From assembly GCA_004558525.1 (NCBI GenBank), contig SFCQ01000004.1, positions 62,001-126,000 of the forward strand: a stretch of DNA of 64,000 nt, in the 5' to 3' direction. This DNA is from Clostridiales bacterium (GTDB lineage Bacteria > Bacillota > Clostridia > Christensenellales > CAG-138). A program made the position numbers and the translations under genes. The notes under the pieces were generated by a model. The model ran no database searches and was not told the origin of the DNA. It saw only the letters and a program-made list of their open reading frames with translations. This document shows positions 49,658 through 58,357 of the stretch, in pieces; position 1 is the stretch's first letter; every line of letters starts with the position of its first letter.

Positions 49658-50284
49658 CTATTGATAAAAGCGATTGCACATTGCGCATCGGGCGCGGCGC
49701 CGAGCCGGCATGGGGCGCGCTGAGAATACGGCGGGGGTCATGAGGGCCGCGCCGGTGACAACGGCGATGGAGGTGATCTTTACGGAGGACTCCGCCCGGG
49801 CGGCGCAGTTCATGCTCTGGGCAGGGAGGTTTGCCAAGGCAGCGACAAACATCCAGAAGGCATAGTCCTTGGCCTGAGCGAGAGACGCATCCGAAGCGCC
49901 AAAGGCGCGCATCAGCGGCTCAAGGAAGATAATGCCGCCCACACACAGGAGAATACCGAGTATCATGGAAAGGCCGACGATGGTGGTAACGGTGCGGCTG
50001 CTCCCCTCCTCGTCCCGGCTGCCCAACTGGCGGCCGGCCAGAACGGCGGCGCCGGCGGCAAATATGTTTTCTATTGACACCATAATCAGCAGCAGCGGTA
50101 CGGTCACCCCCACCGCCGCCAGCGCAATATCGTCCTTCAGCATCCCGATATAGGCAGTATCCACAAGGTTGTAAACCGCCTTGGCCAGCAGGGCCAGTGT
50201 GGCGGGGATAGCCAGATTAACAATAGCCTTGGATGGCTTTACTGTTGCCAGCAGCGATTCGCCCGAATTTTCTTTGTTTCTCAT
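49658..50284 (-). pseudogene. MATE-family efflux pump, 3' truncated
   Basis: This frame of about 208 codons starts at the ATG at 50284, one base after the TetR stop. Residues 1-185 are a normal MATE N-terminus (AIPATLALLAKAVYNLVDTAYIG, AAVLAGRQLGSRDEEGSSRTV, NLPAQSMNCAARAES). MATE proteins are about 450 residues; here, after VTGAALMTPAV, the frame runs into Arg-rich residues unlike the family and stops. More than half is missing, so the pump is very unlikely to work. The break coincides with the left edge of a compositional island. Confidence 0.8.
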
Positions 50285-50285
50285 G

Positions 50286-50906
50286 TCACTCACCAAATAC
50301 GCCGTGTAGCAGAATACCAATCTGCCTGTGGTACCTTTCTTCGTAATCCAGCATAACCTGTTCTGTGGAAGCGCCCTGATGCAGGGCGCCGCACAAGCGC
50401 ATATCCAAATAGTCCATATACATTTTTAAATCCTCAGCGATTATGGAGGGGGAGAGGCCTATCCGCAGTTTTTTTCCTTCCAGCAGCGAGGTCAGCACCG
50501 AAAGATTAAGCCGGTCAAATTCCTTACGCCGTGCCTCCACCTCCGCAGCCAGCTCCGCCGGCGGCCGGAAGGCAGCGCCGGCAAATACGCCCAGATACAA
50601 GGGATTCTGGGTAAAGAAGCGAAGCCGCGCATCAAAATAGCTGCGCAGCCGCTCCTCAGCCGTGCCGGAAAGGCGTGCTGCCGCCTCTTTAAGCCGCTCT
50701 GTTACGGCGTTGAAGCACCGCTGCACACACAACAGATAGAGCTCGTTTTTATCCTTAAAATGATGGTAAACAACGCCCTTGGAAAACCCGTTTTCCGCGC
50801 AGGCTGCGTTAAGGGACGCGCCCTCATAGCCTTTTGAGGAAAACTCCGCCATAGCCGCGTCCAAAATCCTCTGGCGGGTCTGCGCGCCTCTTGTTTTCTG
50901 TTCCAT
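50286..50906 (-). CDS. TetR-family repressor
   Basis: This 206-residue protein starts at the ATG at 50906 after GGAGGT. The N-terminal helix-turn-helix is TRQRILDAAMAEFSSKGYEG, then ENGFSKGVVYHHFKDKNEL. The C-terminal ligand domain has no specific signature. It is co-transcribed with the MATE gene. A perfect palindrome overlaps its own promoter, so autoregulation and control of the pump are expected. Confidence 0.9.
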   Translation of the reverse strand: MEQKTRGAQTRQRILDAAMAEFSSKGYEGASLNAACAENGFSKGVVYHHFKDKNELYLLCVQRCFNAVTERLKEAAARLSGTAEERLRSYFDARLRFFTQNPLYLGVFAGAAFRPPAELAAEVEARRKEFDRLNLSVLTSLLEGKKLRIGLSPSIIAEDLKMYMDYLDMRLCGALHQGASTEQVMLDYEERYHRQIGILLHGVFGE

Positions 50907-50925
50907 AAAACTACCTCCGAATAAA

Positions 50926-50978
50926 ACAGACCGGGTGGTCTGTAAACGTATTATATGCTTTATTGCTGATAAAAGCAA
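50926..50978 (-). promoter_or_regulatory. TetR-type promoter and operator
   Basis: Minus-strand TTGCTT (50973-50978) and TATAAT (50950-50955) are 17 bp apart. Just downstream lies ACAGACC-GGGT-GGTCTGT (50926-50943), a perfect 7-4-7 inverted repeat over the start of transcription: the likely site of the repressor. Confidence 0.75.
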
Positions 50979-51084
50979 TGGAAATACTCATAAGGCCCGG
51001 CCGAATTTTTTGCGCAGCAGAAGCAGGCTTAGCCCTTCGTGGGGGCGGCAGCTTTCCGTATCCAAAATATTCAAAATAATCTCA

Positions 51085-51113
51085 TTGACATCGATTCTTT
51101 AATAGTATATAAT
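51085..51113 (+). promoter_or_regulatory. Promoter of the perR-like/rubrerythrin genes
   Basis: TTGACA (51085-51090) and TATAAT (51108-51113) are 17 bp apart: consensus. A PerR-like protein might bind the AT-rich -10 region, but no clear PerR box was found. Confidence 0.75.
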
Positions 51114-51156
51114 CCTATTTGTAAAGTGAATGCACAAGCAATGGAGGTGAGGTAAA

Positions 51157-51552
51157 GTAAAACGCAATACAATTCAGCGGGCGCTTACGCTGGAAGCGGT
51201 CAAAAAGCTGAAAAACCATCCGACAGCGGACGAGGTATACGCTCAGGTTTCCTCGGAGCACCCAACGATCAGCCGCGGAACGGTATACCGGAATCTTAAT
51301 CAGCTTGCGGCGGACGGGGAGATAAGCGGCGTGGAGCTATCGGGCTGCGCGAACCATTTTGACCATCGCTTGGATAACCATTATCACGTGCGCTGCCTCA
51401 AATGCGGCAGGGTCTTTGACGTAGATATGGACTATATCCCGAATTTCAGCGAACGTATCCGGGAGACGCACGGATTCAGCTTCAGCGGATACGACCTGAT
51501 TTTTAAGGGAATCTGCACGGAGTGCAAAAAACTGGAACAACCAAACGAATAA
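51157..51552 (+). CDS. Fur/PerR-family regulator with no standard start codon
   Basis: The frame from 51151 to 51552 encodes a full-length Fur-family protein of about 131 residues: KRNTIQRALTLEAV, HPTADEVYAQV, ISRGTVYRNLNQL (recognition helix), HFDHRLDNHYHVRC (metal ligands of the PerR type), CLKCG and CTECKK (structural zinc). A strong GGAGGTGA lies at 51143-51150, but the codon six bases later is GTA; no ATG, GTG or TTG occurs in frame before the DNA-binding domain, and TGA is at 51148. The gene either uses a rare start or carries a mutation or error. Rubrerythrin follows by 26 bp. Confidence 0.75.
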   Translation, partial: VKRNTIQRALTLEAVKKLKNHPTADEVYAQVSSEHPTISRGTVYRNLNQLAADGEISGVELSGCANHFDHRLDNHYHVRCLKCGRVFDVDMDYIPNFSERIRETHGFSFSGYDLIFKGICTECKKLEQPNE

Positions 51553-51578
51553 TAATATAATGAAAGGAAATCAAAACT

Positions 51579-52124
51579 ATGAGCAAGACAACAAAGTACA
51601 CCGGAACCCAGACTGAGAAAAACCTGATGGCAGCCTTTGCCGGCGAATCGCAGGCGCGCAACAAGTACACCTACTTTGCTTCCGTTGCCAAGAAGCAGGG
51701 CTTTGAGCAGATTGCGGCGCTGTTTTTGAAAACGGCGGATAACGAGAAGGAGCACGCAAAGCTGTGGTTCAAGGAGCTTGAGGGCATAGGCGATACCGCG
51801 GAGAACCTGCTTTCCGCCGCCGAGGGAGAGAACTACGAGTGGACGGATATGTACGACGGCTTCGCCAAAACCGCAGAGGAAGAGGGCTTTAAGGAGCTTG
51901 CGGCGCGTTTCCGCCTGGTTGCCGCCGTGGAAAAGCATCATGAGGAACGCTACCGCGCCCTGCTTCACAATGTGGAGATGGCCGAGGTGTTTGCAAAAAG
52001 CGAGGTCAAGGTATGGGAGTGCCGCAACTGCGGTCATATCGTGGTAGGCGAGAAGGCGCCCATGGTCTGCCCCACCTGCAACCATCCCCAGAGCTACTTT
52101 GAGCTGCACGCGGAGAACTATTAA
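51579..52124 (+). CDS. rbr: Rubrerythrin
   Basis: This 181-residue protein starts after GAAAGGAAA. It has a diiron four-helix bundle with NLMAAFAGESQARNKYTYF, ADNEKEHAKLWF and EKHHEERYRALL supplying Glu/His ligands. The C-terminal rubredoxin domain has WECRNCGHI and CPTCNHPQSYFE, the four Cys for iron. It reduces hydrogen peroxide in anaerobes. It sits right behind the PerR-like gene, its expected regulator. Confidence 0.96.
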   Translation: MSKTTKYTGTQTEKNLMAAFAGESQARNKYTYFASVAKKQGFEQIAALFLKTADNEKEHAKLWFKELEGIGDTAENLLSAAEGENYEWTDMYDGFAKTAEEEGFKELAARFRLVAAVEKHHEERYRALLHNVEMAEVFAKSEVKVWECRNCGHIVVGEKAPMVCPTCNHPQSYFELHAENY

Positions 52125-52162
52125 GCCGCAGGGCAAAAAAACGGGGATATGCAAGTTTATTC

Positions 52163-52192
52163 TTGACAGCCGTATCAGTTAAGCAGTATAAT
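52163..52192 (+). promoter_or_regulatory. Promoter of the SDR/flavin reductase genes
   Basis: TTGACA (52163-52168) and TATAAT (52187-52192) are 18 bp apart, 64 bp upstream of the SDR start codon. Confidence 0.75.
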
Positions 52193-52256
52193 AGCCGCCA
52201 CAAATTGAACATGTATTACATTTTGTATAAAAACAGTAAAAACAGGAGGAAGCGGA

Positions 52257-52994
52257 ATGTTAAAAGGTAAAACGGCAATCGTAACAGGCGGAACCCGAGG
52301 AATCGGCTTGGCCATTGTGAAGAAGTATCTTGAAAATGGCGCAAACGTAGCCCTTGCCGGCTCCCGCAAAGAATCGGTAGACAAGGCATTGCAGCAGCTT
52401 TCAGGCTACGAGGGTCGCGTCATCGGCATTTGGCCGGACTTATGCGACCCCGAAGCGGTGGCAAAGGCTTTTGCCGAGGTAAAGGAGCGCTTTGGTAAAG
52501 TGGATATCCTTGCCAACAATGCGGGTATCTCCTCCAGAACCAGTCTTTATGACTACACGCTTGACGAGTTCAGCAAGATTATGGACCTCAATGTAAAAGC
52601 GGTGTTCGTATGCTCTCAGGCGGCAGCCAGGATAATGAAGGAGCAGGGCGGCGGCGTTATCATCAACACAAGCTCCATGGTAGGCGAGTACGGCCAGCCC
52701 TCCGGCTGCGGCTATCCCACAAGCAAATTCGCGGTCAACGGGCTTACCCGCTCTCTTGCCAGGGAGCTGGCAAAGGACCAGATACGCGTGAATGCGGTAT
52801 CGCCCGGCGTTACAAGGACCGATATGGTCGCCGCTCTTCCACAGGAGCTTGTTGACAGGATTTCCGCCGGAATACCCCTCGGCAGGGTAGGCGAACCGGT
52901 TGATATAGCAAACGCTTATCTCTACCTTGCAAGCGATTCAGCCAGCTACGTTACAGGCGTTATTCTGCGCGTAGATGGCGCCGCTATGGTTTAA
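52257..52994 (+). CDS. Short-chain dehydrogenase/reductase (FabG-like)
   Basis: This 245-residue protein starts after AGGAGGAAG. It has the Rossmann motif VTGGTRGIG, the LANNAGIS segment, catalytic Ser in INTSSM, and YPTSK (YxxxK). It has the length and C-terminal DGAAMV of 3-oxoacyl-carrier reductases, but many dehydrogenases of other substrates share this. It is followed after 15 bp by a flavin reductase-rubredoxin gene. Ile codons are mostly ATC/ATT (about 12 of 16), unlike the flanking genome. Confidence 0.88.
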   Translation: MLKGKTAIVTGGTRGIGLAIVKKYLENGANVALAGSRKESVDKALQQLSGYEGRVIGIWPDLCDPEAVAKAFAEVKERFGKVDILANNAGISSRTSLYDYTLDEFSKIMDLNVKAVFVCSQAAARIMKEQGGGVIINTSSMVGEYGQPSGCGYPTSKFAVNGLTRSLARELAKDQIRVNAVSPGVTRTDMVAALPQELVDRISAGIPLGRVGEPVDIANAYLYLASDSASYVTGVILRVDGAAMV

Positions 52995-53009
52995 CGGAGA
53001 TATGGTAAT

Positions 53010-53627
53010 ATGAATAAAAAAGCAATGTATCAGCTTACTTACGGGCTGTTTGTACTTACCGCCCGCATGGGGGAGAAGGATAACGGCTGTATCATAAATA
53101 CCGCCGCACAGGTGACTTCTTCGCCAAACAGGATCAGCATCACGGTTAATAAGGATAATCTCACCCATGATATGATTAAAGAGACCGGTAAGTTTAATAT
53201 TTCCGTTTTGAGCGAGCACGCAGGCTTTGATATCTTCAAGCATTTTGGCTTTCAATCCGGAAGGACCGCGGACAAATTTGACGGATACCCTTTTTGCCGG
53301 CGGAGTGCCAACGGTCTATACTATATTACCGAAGGGACGAACGCTTACATCAGCGCCAAAGTCGAACAGACAATCGATGTAGGCAGCCATACAATGTTCA
53401 TTGCTTTAGTTGAGGATATGGATGTAATTTCCGATATTCCCTCGGCGACCTATTCTTATTATCAATCCAGCATAAAGCCAAAGCCGGAATCTCCGGCTTC
53501 TACCGGAAAGACCGTATGGCGTTGTGTTGTTTGCGGGTATATATATGAAGGAGAAACCCTTCCGGCAGATTATATTTGCCCGCTCTGCAAGCATCCGGCG
53601 TCCGATTTTGAAAAGGTAGTGCTGTAG
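53010..53627 (+). CDS. hrb: Flavin reductase - rubredoxin fusion (high-molecular-weight rubredoxin)
   Basis: This is a 205-residue protein. Residues about 1-150 are a flavin-reductase-like FMN domain (YGLFVLTARMGEKDNGCIINTA, SPNRISITVNKDN, FNISVLSEH). Residues about 165-205 are rubredoxin: WRCVVCGYIYEG and CPLCKHPASDFE. The same layout occurs in Hrb of Moorella, which passes electrons from NAD(P)H to diiron flavoproteins or oxidative-stress reductases. It fits the nearby rubrerythrin. Confidence 0.92.
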   Translation: MNKKAMYQLTYGLFVLTARMGEKDNGCIINTAAQVTSSPNRISITVNKDNLTHDMIKETGKFNISVLSEHAGFDIFKHFGFQSGRTADKFDGYPFCRRSANGLYYITEGTNAYISAKVEQTIDVGSHTMFIALVEDMDVISDIPSATYSYYQSSIKPKPESPASTGKTVWRCVVCGYIYEGETLPADYICPLCKHPASDFEKVVL

Positions 53628-53784
53628 CGGCTCCTTTTAGCATGCTTATCTGTTTTGCAATGGCATGCGCGTATCGTTGGGATATCTGCACAAAAGCAGC
53701 CCTTAAGGCCGCTGCGCCGCAAAGCGGTCTGCGATATCTGATTATTCTTTAATACCAAAATCCAGACATGGTCGGGACTTCAAA

Positions 53785-53821
53785 GTAACAAAAAAGCGGC
53801 GAACAGCCGCTTTTTTGTTAC
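53785..53821. terminator. Bidirectional terminator
   Basis: A perfect 16-bp inverted repeat, GTAACAAAAAAGCGGC with a GAACA loop, lies between the convergent hrb and DUF421 genes. A and T runs flank the GC core. Confidence 0.9.
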
Positions 53822-53885
53822 TCTTTACTTTTTGCTTAATCTCCCTAAATGATACCGTTGCAGTCACGATTCGAAAGCCTGCATA

Positions 53886-54572
53886 TCAATTCTTTGCAGC
53901 AGTTTTTTCGTAAAGAACAAACTTCAGGTTCCGGTCACAGAGCGCCAGAAAAACATCCTGCGCTGAGCAAACGTTGCGCTGCTTCAGCTGCTTATCCAGC
54001 CAGTTCATATCAAGGCCCATGCGTTTCAGATTATCCTCCAGTATCCGGCCATCCATGATAAGCTCCGTAAACAGCAGCTCCTGTTCCGGCGCCAGATTCA
54101 TGTCGTTTGGCGTGGCGGGACGCTGGCTGCTCACCGGAAGGATGGTGAGCTTCCCGTTGTATTCAAATACAGCGGTTTGGATGTTCGTCAGGTCAAAGTA
54201 GCCTTGCTGCCTGCACATGACCATGAACTCGCTCAGATCCAGCTTGGCCTTTTTCAGATTTTCACGGTACAGCTTCCCGCGGTCCATGAGTATGGTGGGC
54301 GTACCGTTGAGGTATTTGCGCGTTCTTGGAAATTTGTTGGTAATGACGCTCAGCAGCAGGGTTGCGCCTCCGTATATCACCATGGCGGTAAGCGGTTTCC
54401 ACGGCTCCTCTAACTCTGTGGCCATTTCAGCCGCAATGGAGCCAATGGTTATTCCCGTAATGTAATCAAAAAAATCAAGCTGAGCAATTTGTTTGTGTCC
54501 AATGAACTTGGCTATCAAAAACAACGCGGCAAACGAACCAAAGGCGGTCAGGCAAAGCATCAGAAAATTCAT
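53886..54572 (-). CDS. DUF421 membrane protein (YetF-like)
   Basis: This 228-residue protein starts at the ATG at 54572 after AAAGGGGA. Three N-terminal membrane helices precede the conserved DUF421 part: RKYLNGTPTILMDRGKL, NLKKAKLDLSEFMVMCRQQGYFDL, and VFEYNGKLTILP. YetF-type proteins are linked to spore or envelope functions in Bacillus, but their activity is not defined. It is convergent with hrb. Confidence 0.88.
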   Translation of the reverse strand: MNFLMLCLTAFGSFAALFLIAKFIGHKQIAQLDFFDYITGITIGSIAAEMATELEEPWKPLTAMVIYGGATLLLSVITNKFPRTRKYLNGTPTILMDRGKLYRENLKKAKLDLSEFMVMCRQQGYFDLTNIQTAVFEYNGKLTILPVSSQRPATPNDMNLAPEQELLFTELIMDGRILEDNLKRMGLDMNWLDKQLKQRNVCSAQDVFLALCDRNLKFVLYEKTAAKN

Positions 54573-54713
54573 ACGGCAATCCCCTTTCTTTATATATACT
54601 GGCCAGATTTGCGCCAAGCATACGCGAATAGGGCGCGCAAGCTGAAAAATGCTGTTCACCGCAGCATCCGCAGCCGAATAATATAGTACCAGCTACGGAA
54701 AGGAGAGTGTGAT

Positions 54714-55145
54714 ATGGAGTTTAAGCATCCTATGGGGCGCGGTTGCGACGTGTGTGAAACCGATAACGGCCCAAGGCCGTTTGTTGCGAATATAATGCGC
54801 GCAGCGCGGCATAATCAGAATTTTCGCACGGCGTTTTGGACAGGGCATCACTTGCAGCTGACCTTAATGAGTATTATCCCCTGCGGCGAGATTGGCGCGG
54901 AGATCCACCCCGACACGGATCAATTCATCCGTGTAGAAGAGGGAGAAGCGCTTGTCCGCATGGGAGATTGCAGGGAAAAGCTGGATTTCCAATGCCGCCT
55001 TAGCGCGGGGGAGGCCATCTTTGTGCCAAGCGGCACATGGCACAATGTTTTGAACGCCGGAAAGTGCCCGCTGAAGCTTTCGTCTGTCTATGCGCCGCCC
55101 CATCACCCCGCGGGGAGCATCCATCGCACGAAGGCGGATGAGTAA
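54714..55145 (+). CDS. Cupin-domain protein
   Basis: This 143-residue protein starts after GGAAAGGAGAG. It has cupin motif 1, GAEIHPDTDQFIRVEEGEA, and motif 2, PSGTWHNVLNAG, with the metal-binding His residues. It starts with a polar Cys-containing segment, GCDVCETD. It resembles small mannose-6-phosphate-isomerase-like cupins of unknown substrate. It is the last gene of the atypical block before tRNA-Glu. Confidence 0.85.
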   Translation: MEFKHPMGRGCDVCETDNGPRPFVANIMRAARHNQNFRTAFWTGHHLQLTLMSIIPCGEIGAEIHPDTDQFIRVEEGEALVRMGDCREKLDFQCRLSAGEAIFVPSGTWHNVLNAGKCPLKLSSVYAPPHHPAGSIHRTKADE

Positions 55146-55342
55146 AATTAGAAATACTGATTTAACGGCGTGAACATGCACGGCTCGGATGAGAAACTGC
55201 TTTTCGGGTGCATATTCTCTTTGGCGCACCATTTTGGTGCCCGGTAGAGCGCAGAGTATACGCACATCGGGCGCAAGACAAGGATAGCCGGATTAAACGA
55301 GATATAAAGTACCATTACATACATACCACATGCAAATATAAG

Positions 55343-55366
55343 AAAAAAGCCCCCAAAATTGGGGCT
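55343..55366 (-). terminator. Terminator after tRNA-Glu
   Basis: Minus-strand AGCCCC/GGGGCT stem with a loop of about seven bases is followed by TTTTTT. Confidence 0.85.
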
Positions 55367-55371
55367 TTTTC

Positions 55372-55447
55372 TGGTACCCGGTAGGGGAGTCGAACCCCTG
55401 TTCCCGCCGTGAGAGGGCGGTGTCCTAGGCCACTAGACGAACCGAGC
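55372..55447 (-). tRNA. tRNA-Glu (CTC)
   Basis: This 76-base minus-strand cloverleaf with encoded CCA has acceptor GCTCGGT/ACCGGGT (two G-T pairs), anticodon stem CCGCC/GGCGG, loop CTCTCAC with anticodon CTC, and T arm AGGGG-TTCGACT-CCCCT. Its 3' end faces the atypical block to its left. Confidence 0.95.
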
Positions 55448-55520
55448 ATCTTTTCTCACGGCAGAAGTTATTATACACAATACCAGCCTGCCGTGTCAAC
55501 AGCTTTTTTACATAATATTG

Positions 55521-56897
55521 TCACTCCCGTTCCCCGGAGAGATAGCGCGCCACCGTCGCGCGGCTATCGGCCGAAAGCCTGTCTTCATCTATGGTTTTGA
55601 CCCTGCCGTTTTCAACCGTTATCCTGCCGTTTATTATGGTGTAATCCACAGGCGCCTTCAGGCCCACGGTCGCAAGCATGTTCATTGGGTCGAGCGCCGC
55701 GCCCGCAAGCTCCGCCCTTTGGCTGTTTACAAGGAACATATCCGCCATCATGCCCACGGCTATGCGGCCTATGTCGCCCCTGCCGAGCACGTCCGCGCCG
55801 CCGGCCGTGGCGAGCTTGAGCATTTCATAGCCGCTTGGCGCCTTTTCAGCCCAGTTCAGCCTGTGCAGAAGATAGCCTACCCTTAGCTCCTCAAGAAGGT
55901 TGGAGCCATCGTTGCTGGCGCTGCCGTCCACGGCAAGGCCGACCTTTATGCCAAGCTCCATCATTCTCGGCACGTTGGCTGTTCCGCTTGAAAGCTTCAT
56001 GTTGGATATGGGGCAATGCGCAACGCCGGAGCCGCTTTTTGCTATGCGCACAAGCTCGTCGTCCGTAAAATGTATGCCGTGCGCATACCATACGTCCCCG
56101 CCGGTCCAGCCGAGCGTTTCCATATAGTCATACGGCCTTAAGCCGAAGCGCTCAAGCGTATAGTTTTCCTCGTCCCTTGTTTCGGCAAGATGCGTGTGCA
56201 GCCTCAGCCCAAGCTCCCTTGCGGCTATCGCGCTTTGGCGCAAAAGCTCTCCGCTTACGGAAAACGGTGAGCACGGCGCAAGCGCGAGCGTGCGCATAGA
56301 GCCGAAAGAGGGGTCGTGATACTCGGCCGCAAGGCGGCGGCTATCCTCAATTATCTCATCAATGGTCTGTACCACGCTGTCCGGAGGCAGCCCGCCGTCT
56401 TTTTTGGAAAGATCCATGCTGCCCCTGCTCGCGGCAAAGCGCATGCCAATCTCCTCCGCCGCGGCAAACTGCTCGTCTATCAAAAGATGGCCCGCTTTTT
56501 TGGGGAAAACATAATGATGGTCGAACGCCGTGGTGCAGCCCCACTTCATAAGCTCCGCCATTGCGGAAAGCGAGGAATACCTTATAACGTTGCCGTCTAT
56601 CCCCTTCCATATCTCATAGAGCGCCACCAGCCAGTCAAAAAGCTCCATGTTCTGCACCTGAGGCAGGTTCCTTGAAAAGTATTGATAGAAATGATGGTGC
56701 GTGTTTATAAGTCCGGGATAGCATATAAGATGCGCGCCGTCTATTATGTCTGCGCCGTCCTCAAGGCCTTGGGCGGCGTTCGGGCCTATTTTTGCTATGG
56801 CGTTGCCTTCAATAACAATGTCCGCATGCTTATATACGGCGTCGTTGGCATCGCAGCTCACTATTGCCTCTAAATCCTTTATTATCAGCCTTTGCAT
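55521..56897 (-). CDS. Amidohydrolase (8-oxoguanine/guanine deaminase or SsnA-like)
   Basis: This 458-residue protein starts at the ATG at 56897, nine bases after GGAG and overlapping the upstream stop by 1 bp. Metal-site motifs in order are GLINTHHHFYQ (HxH), HTHLAETRDEE, GIHFTDDEL preceded by the third His, and VDGSASNDGSNLL (Asp). The family removes amino groups from purines, pterins or triazines. The closest feel is the 8-oxoguanine deaminase/hydroxyatrazine hydrolase branch. The substrate cannot be fixed by eye. Confidence 0.88.
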   Translation of the reverse strand: MQRLIIKDLEAIVSCDANDAVYKHADIVIEGNAIAKIGPNAAQGLEDGADIIDGAHLICYPGLINTHHHFYQYFSRNLPQVQNMELFDWLVALYEIWKGIDGNVIRYSSLSAMAELMKWGCTTAFDHHYVFPKKAGHLLIDEQFAAAEEIGMRFAASRGSMDLSKKDGGLPPDSVVQTIDEIIEDSRRLAAEYHDPSFGSMRTLALAPCSPFSVSGELLRQSAIAARELGLRLHTHLAETRDEENYTLERFGLRPYDYMETLGWTGGDVWYAHGIHFTDDELVRIAKSGSGVAHCPISNMKLSSGTANVPRMMELGIKVGLAVDGSASNDGSNLLEELRVGYLLHRLNWAEKAPSGYEMLKLATAGGADVLGRGDIGRIAVGMMADMFLVNSQRAELAGAALDPMNMLATVGLKAPVDYTIINGRITVENGRVKTIDEDRLSADSRATVARYLSGERE

Positions 56898-58126
56898 CAC
56901 CATGGTCTCCTTCCGCAATAAAAATGTTTTTTCCAATAGCTTGTAGTGTAGTCCCTTCTTACGACCTTGCCCTTGTTGTTGGAGGCGTCTATCATCTCGC
57001 TGCTGTTGAGCACTATGCCGACGTGGCCTATCTTGGTAAAGCCGTCGTCATAGAAGAATATAAGATCTCCCCTTTTAAGCGCGCTCATCTTTTCTATCTT
57101 GCTCCAGTCGTTTACACCTGAGTAGCCCGCGGCGTTGAGCCTTCTCCTGTTGCTGCCCGCCTCCTTGAGGCAATAGTATACAAGGCCTGAGCAATCGAAT
57201 TTATCCGGGCCCTTAGCGCCAAGCACATATTTGTCGCCAAGCTGCTTTTTGGCCACGGCTATCATCTTGTCTATATTCGCCTTGGTGCGCTTGCTCTTGG
57301 CCTTGGTGGCGCTTTCCTTCGCATCGTCGCTGTATAGCAGGGCAAAGGTCTTTTCGCCGCACATGCCGTCCGGACTCAAGCCGTTCCTGTCCTGAAACGC
57401 CTTGAGCGCAGCCACCGTCTTGTCGCCGTAGTTGCCCGTAACGGCGCTCATGTAACCAAGATCCTTAAGCTGATCCTGCATCTCGGTTATGTCGTCGCCC
57501 TGCATGCCGTATTTAACTATGTATTTGGGCGCGTCCTGACTATACAGCAGCGCAAGTGTCTGTTCGCCCGCTATTCCGTCCTCCTGAAGCTGTACGTCTA
57601 TCGTGTCCGTAAAGTTCACCTGCCTCTGGAAGAGCCGCACGGCGTTTTCCGTTGCGGGGCCGAACTTCCTGGTCGGCTCGTCCAGCTCCATAAAGCCGAG
57701 CTCTATAAGCCTTCTTTGCAGCGGCTCCACATCGTCCCTCTCCATGCCCCTTCTAAGCGTCGGATCAGGCGTAGGCGTTGGGGTAGGCTCCAATGTAGGC
57801 TCCGGCGCGAACGTGGGCGTAGGCTCCGGCACCACCATAAGCCCCTGCACCGCGTCCGGCGCGGAGGCGGGCATCCTGCTGCCGTCATTGTCGGCGCTTG
57901 CCTTTGCCGACCTGGCGCCGTTTACGCAAACTATCACTATAGCCACTATGAGCGCAGCCGCGCCCATAAGCCCGCCGGAAAGCACGGCTATGCGCTTTCG
58001 CCTGTCCATAAGCAGCACGTTCCTTGCCGCCCGCCTTGCGCCCATGCGCGTCCTTTTTACGCCGCGCCTTACGCTTCGCTTTATTCTTTTTGATAAACGC
58101 CTTAATATGGCGGAAATTGCTGCCAT
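56897..58126 (-). CDS. NlpC/P60 cell-wall hydrolase with two peptidoglycan-binding domains
   Basis: This 409-residue protein starts at the ATG at 58126 after GGAGGAAGC. It has a very basic cytoplasmic tail (RRLSKRIKRSVRRGVKR), one membrane helix (about 50-72), then a Pro/Thr/Glu linker. Two PG_binding_1 domains follow (GMERDDVEPLQRRLIELGF; GMQGDDITEMQDQLKDLGY). The catalytic domain has KFDCSGLVYYCL (Cys), KIGHVGIVL (His) and a late polar residue. It cleaves peptide stems of peptidoglycan. It is co-transcribed with the amidohydrolase. Confidence 0.92.
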   Translation of the reverse strand: MAAISAILRRLSKRIKRSVRRGVKRTRMGARRAARNVLLMDRRKRIAVLSGGLMGAAALIVAIVIVCVNGARSAKASADNDGSRMPASAPDAVQGLMVVPEPTPTFAPEPTLEPTPTPTPDPTLRRGMERDDVEPLQRRLIELGFMELDEPTRKFGPATENAVRLFQRQVNFTDTIDVQLQEDGIAGEQTLALLYSQDAPKYIVKYGMQGDDITEMQDQLKDLGYMSAVTGNYGDKTVAALKAFQDRNGLSPDGMCGEKTFALLYSDDAKESATKAKSKRTKANIDKMIAVAKKQLGDKYVLGAKGPDKFDCSGLVYYCLKEAGSNRRRLNAAGYSGVNDWSKIEKMSALKRGDLIFFYDDGFTKIGHVGIVLNSSEMIDASNNKGKVVRRDYTTSYWKKHFYCGRRPW

Positions 58127-58285
58127 CGCTTCCTCCGGAATAAATATTGCTTCTATTTTATATTTAATCCGCACATATTTCAATCAATCAGCCGATATCT
58201 ACAAATAATATTTACATTTTAAGCTCATGCTCCGCCTTAAATCAAGCGGATATGGCGGGCGCAAGGCGCAAAACCGCCCTTTAAG

Positions 58286-58314
58286 TTGACATAGCATCTT
58301 CCGCAACATATAAT
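58286..58314 (+). promoter_or_regulatory. Promoter of the E2-like acyltransferase gene
   Basis: TTGACA (58286-58291) and TATAAT (58309-58314) are 17 bp apart, 43 bp upstream of the start codon: a consensus promoter. Confidence 0.8.
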
Positions 58315-58357
58315 GCAGCTATGATATTTATTTATAATTTTATAGGAGCATAATGAT

